DNA of 5,126 bases from positions 1 through 5,126 of the forward strand of contig JAGPBG010000195.1 of assembly GCA_018063485.1 (NCBI GenBank), read 5' to 3'. The stretch is from Cypionkella sp. Its GTDB lineage: Bacteria > Pseudomonadota > Alphaproteobacteria > Rhodobacterales > Rhodobacteraceae. Both the position numbers and the translations under genes were made by a program. Below, piece after piece: positions 4,443 through 5,126 of this stretch; the first letter of the stretch is position 1; each line of letters starts with the position of its first letter. The notes under the pieces were generated by a model, which was not told where the DNA came from, ran no database searches, and saw only the letters and a program-made list of their open reading frames with translations.

Positions 4443-5126
4443 ATGAAAACCGCGATCAAACTCACTCTCGTCGCCAGCGCGCTGGCATTTTCGGCAGGTC
4501 TGGCAAAGGCCGAGACCGGCGACACGCTGAAGGCCGTTCAGGCGCGCGGCATCCTCAACTGCCCCGGCGACATCGGGTCGTTCTTCGGCTTCGCCGAGGT
4601 GGATGACAAGGGCGTCTGGAAAGGTCTGGATATCGAGCTGTGCCACGCCATCGCCACGGCGATCTTTGCCGACCCGACCAAATCCAACATCGTACCGATC
4701 GACTGGGCACAACGCTGGCCGTCACTGCAATCGGGCGATATCGACATCGTCATCAAGGCGTCGGGTGGCACGCTGAGCCGTGACACCGAACTGGGTCTGC
4801 AGTTTTCCAACTCCTACTACCTCGGCACGACCAAGGTGTTGGCGCATAAGGAACTGAACCTGACCTCGCTGAAAGATGCCGAGGGCGGCTCGATCTGTGT
4901 GCCGGCTTCAACCTCGACCGAACGTCAAGTCAGCTCGTATCTGGCGTCGCGAGGCATAAAGATGGAGATCGTGGCGATCGAGAAGAACGAGGAAGTAGAG
5001 GCCGCGTATTTCTCGGGCCGCTGCGACACCTACGCACAGCTCGGCCCGGTGGTTGCGATTGCCGCTTCGCAGTCTGAAGACCCGTCCAGCCACATTTTGC
5101 TGCCCGACGTTCTGGCGCTGGAGCCG
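4443..5126 (+). CDS. Amino-acid ABC transporter substrate-binding protein, AapJ-like (3' end outside window)
   Basis: Periplasmic solute-binding protein of the polar-amino-acid family (SBP family 3), delivering ligand to an inner-membrane ABC importer. The frame is open from ATG 4443 to the last base: 228 codons seen of the roughly 340 usual for AapJ. A Sec signal peptide is clear: Lys2 and Lys6, a hydrophobic core at about 7-20, and an AKA cleavage motif at 21-23. AapJ-like landmarks in the mature part are KAVQARGILNC (30-40), W59-KGLDIELC (60-67), RWPSLQSGDIDIV (91-103), SRDTELG (112-118), ICVPASTSTE (151-160), SGRCDTY (191-197) and HILLPDVLALEP (217-228). Cys40/Cys67 and Cys152/Cys194 are at positions shared with AapJ and may form disulfides. 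Arg113 and Asp195 are where this family contacts the amino-acid carboxylate and amino groups. The segment before SRD differs from AapJ, so ligand specificity may differ. A ribosome site AAGGA (4430-4434) lies eight bases upstream. Permease and ATPase genes should follow beyond the window. Confidence 0.9.
   Translation, partial: MKTAIKLTLVASALAFSAGLAKAETGDTLKAVQARGILNCPGDIGSFFGFAEVDDKGVWKGLDIELCHAIATAIFADPTKSNIVPIDWAQRWPSLQSGDIDIVIKASGGTLSRDTELGLQFSNSYYLGTTKVLAHKELNLTSLKDAEGGSICVPASTSTERQVSSYLASRGIKMEIVAIEKNEEVEAAYFSGRCDTYAQLGPVVAIAASQSEDPSSHILLPDVLALEP

Overview
The window is a 5.1 kb piece of GC-rich bacterial chromosome with every gene on the plus strand and very tight spacing. The last gene encodes an AapJ-type amino-acid-binding protein. 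Together with the codon bias toward G/C and the FCD-type GntR regulator, this points to an alphaproteobacterium, probably of the Rhodobacterales/Rhizobiales kind. That placement is inference; no rRNA or other taxonomic marker is present. I see no tRNA, CRISPR array, transposase, attachment site or origin.

Layout. (1) 1-789: the 3' part of a shikimate/quinate-dehydrogenase-like (AroE superfamily) gene whose start lies before the window. (2) 779-1579: a short-chain dehydrogenase (SDR 1) overlapping the AroE-like gene by 11 bases. (3) 1581-1928: a RidA-family (enamine/imine deaminase) gene, starting one base after SDR 1 ends, with a TTG start. (4) 1961-2686: a GntR/FadR-family (FCD) regulator. 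(5) 2687-2873: a 187-base leader, the largest gap in the left part, with a candidate operator. (6) 2874-3581: SDR 2, resembling YdfG-type NADP-dependent 3-hydroxy-acid dehydrogenases. (7) 3589-4338: SDR 3, with a GTG start coupled to the SDR 2 stop and NAD-type cofactor residues. (8) 4339-4442: a spacer with two hairpins and a direct repeat. (9) 4443-5126: the secreted solute-binding protein of a polar-amino-acid ABC transporter, cut off by the window end.

Taken together this looks like a substrate-induced catabolic locus. An ABC importer takes up an amino-acid-like or amino-acid-derived compound. Four dehydrogenases (one AroE-like, three SDRs) oxidise or reduce hydroxyl/keto groups. A Rid protein could hydrolyse an enamine/imine intermediate, and an FCD GntR repressor would respond to a small carboxylate. 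The substrate cannot be read from the sequence. The AroE-like protein keeps its catalytic Lys/Asp but has changed substrate-binding residues, and the binding protein departs from AapJ around its ligand pocket. The locus may therefore serve an uncharacterised pathway rather than shikimate biosynthesis or general amino-acid uptake.
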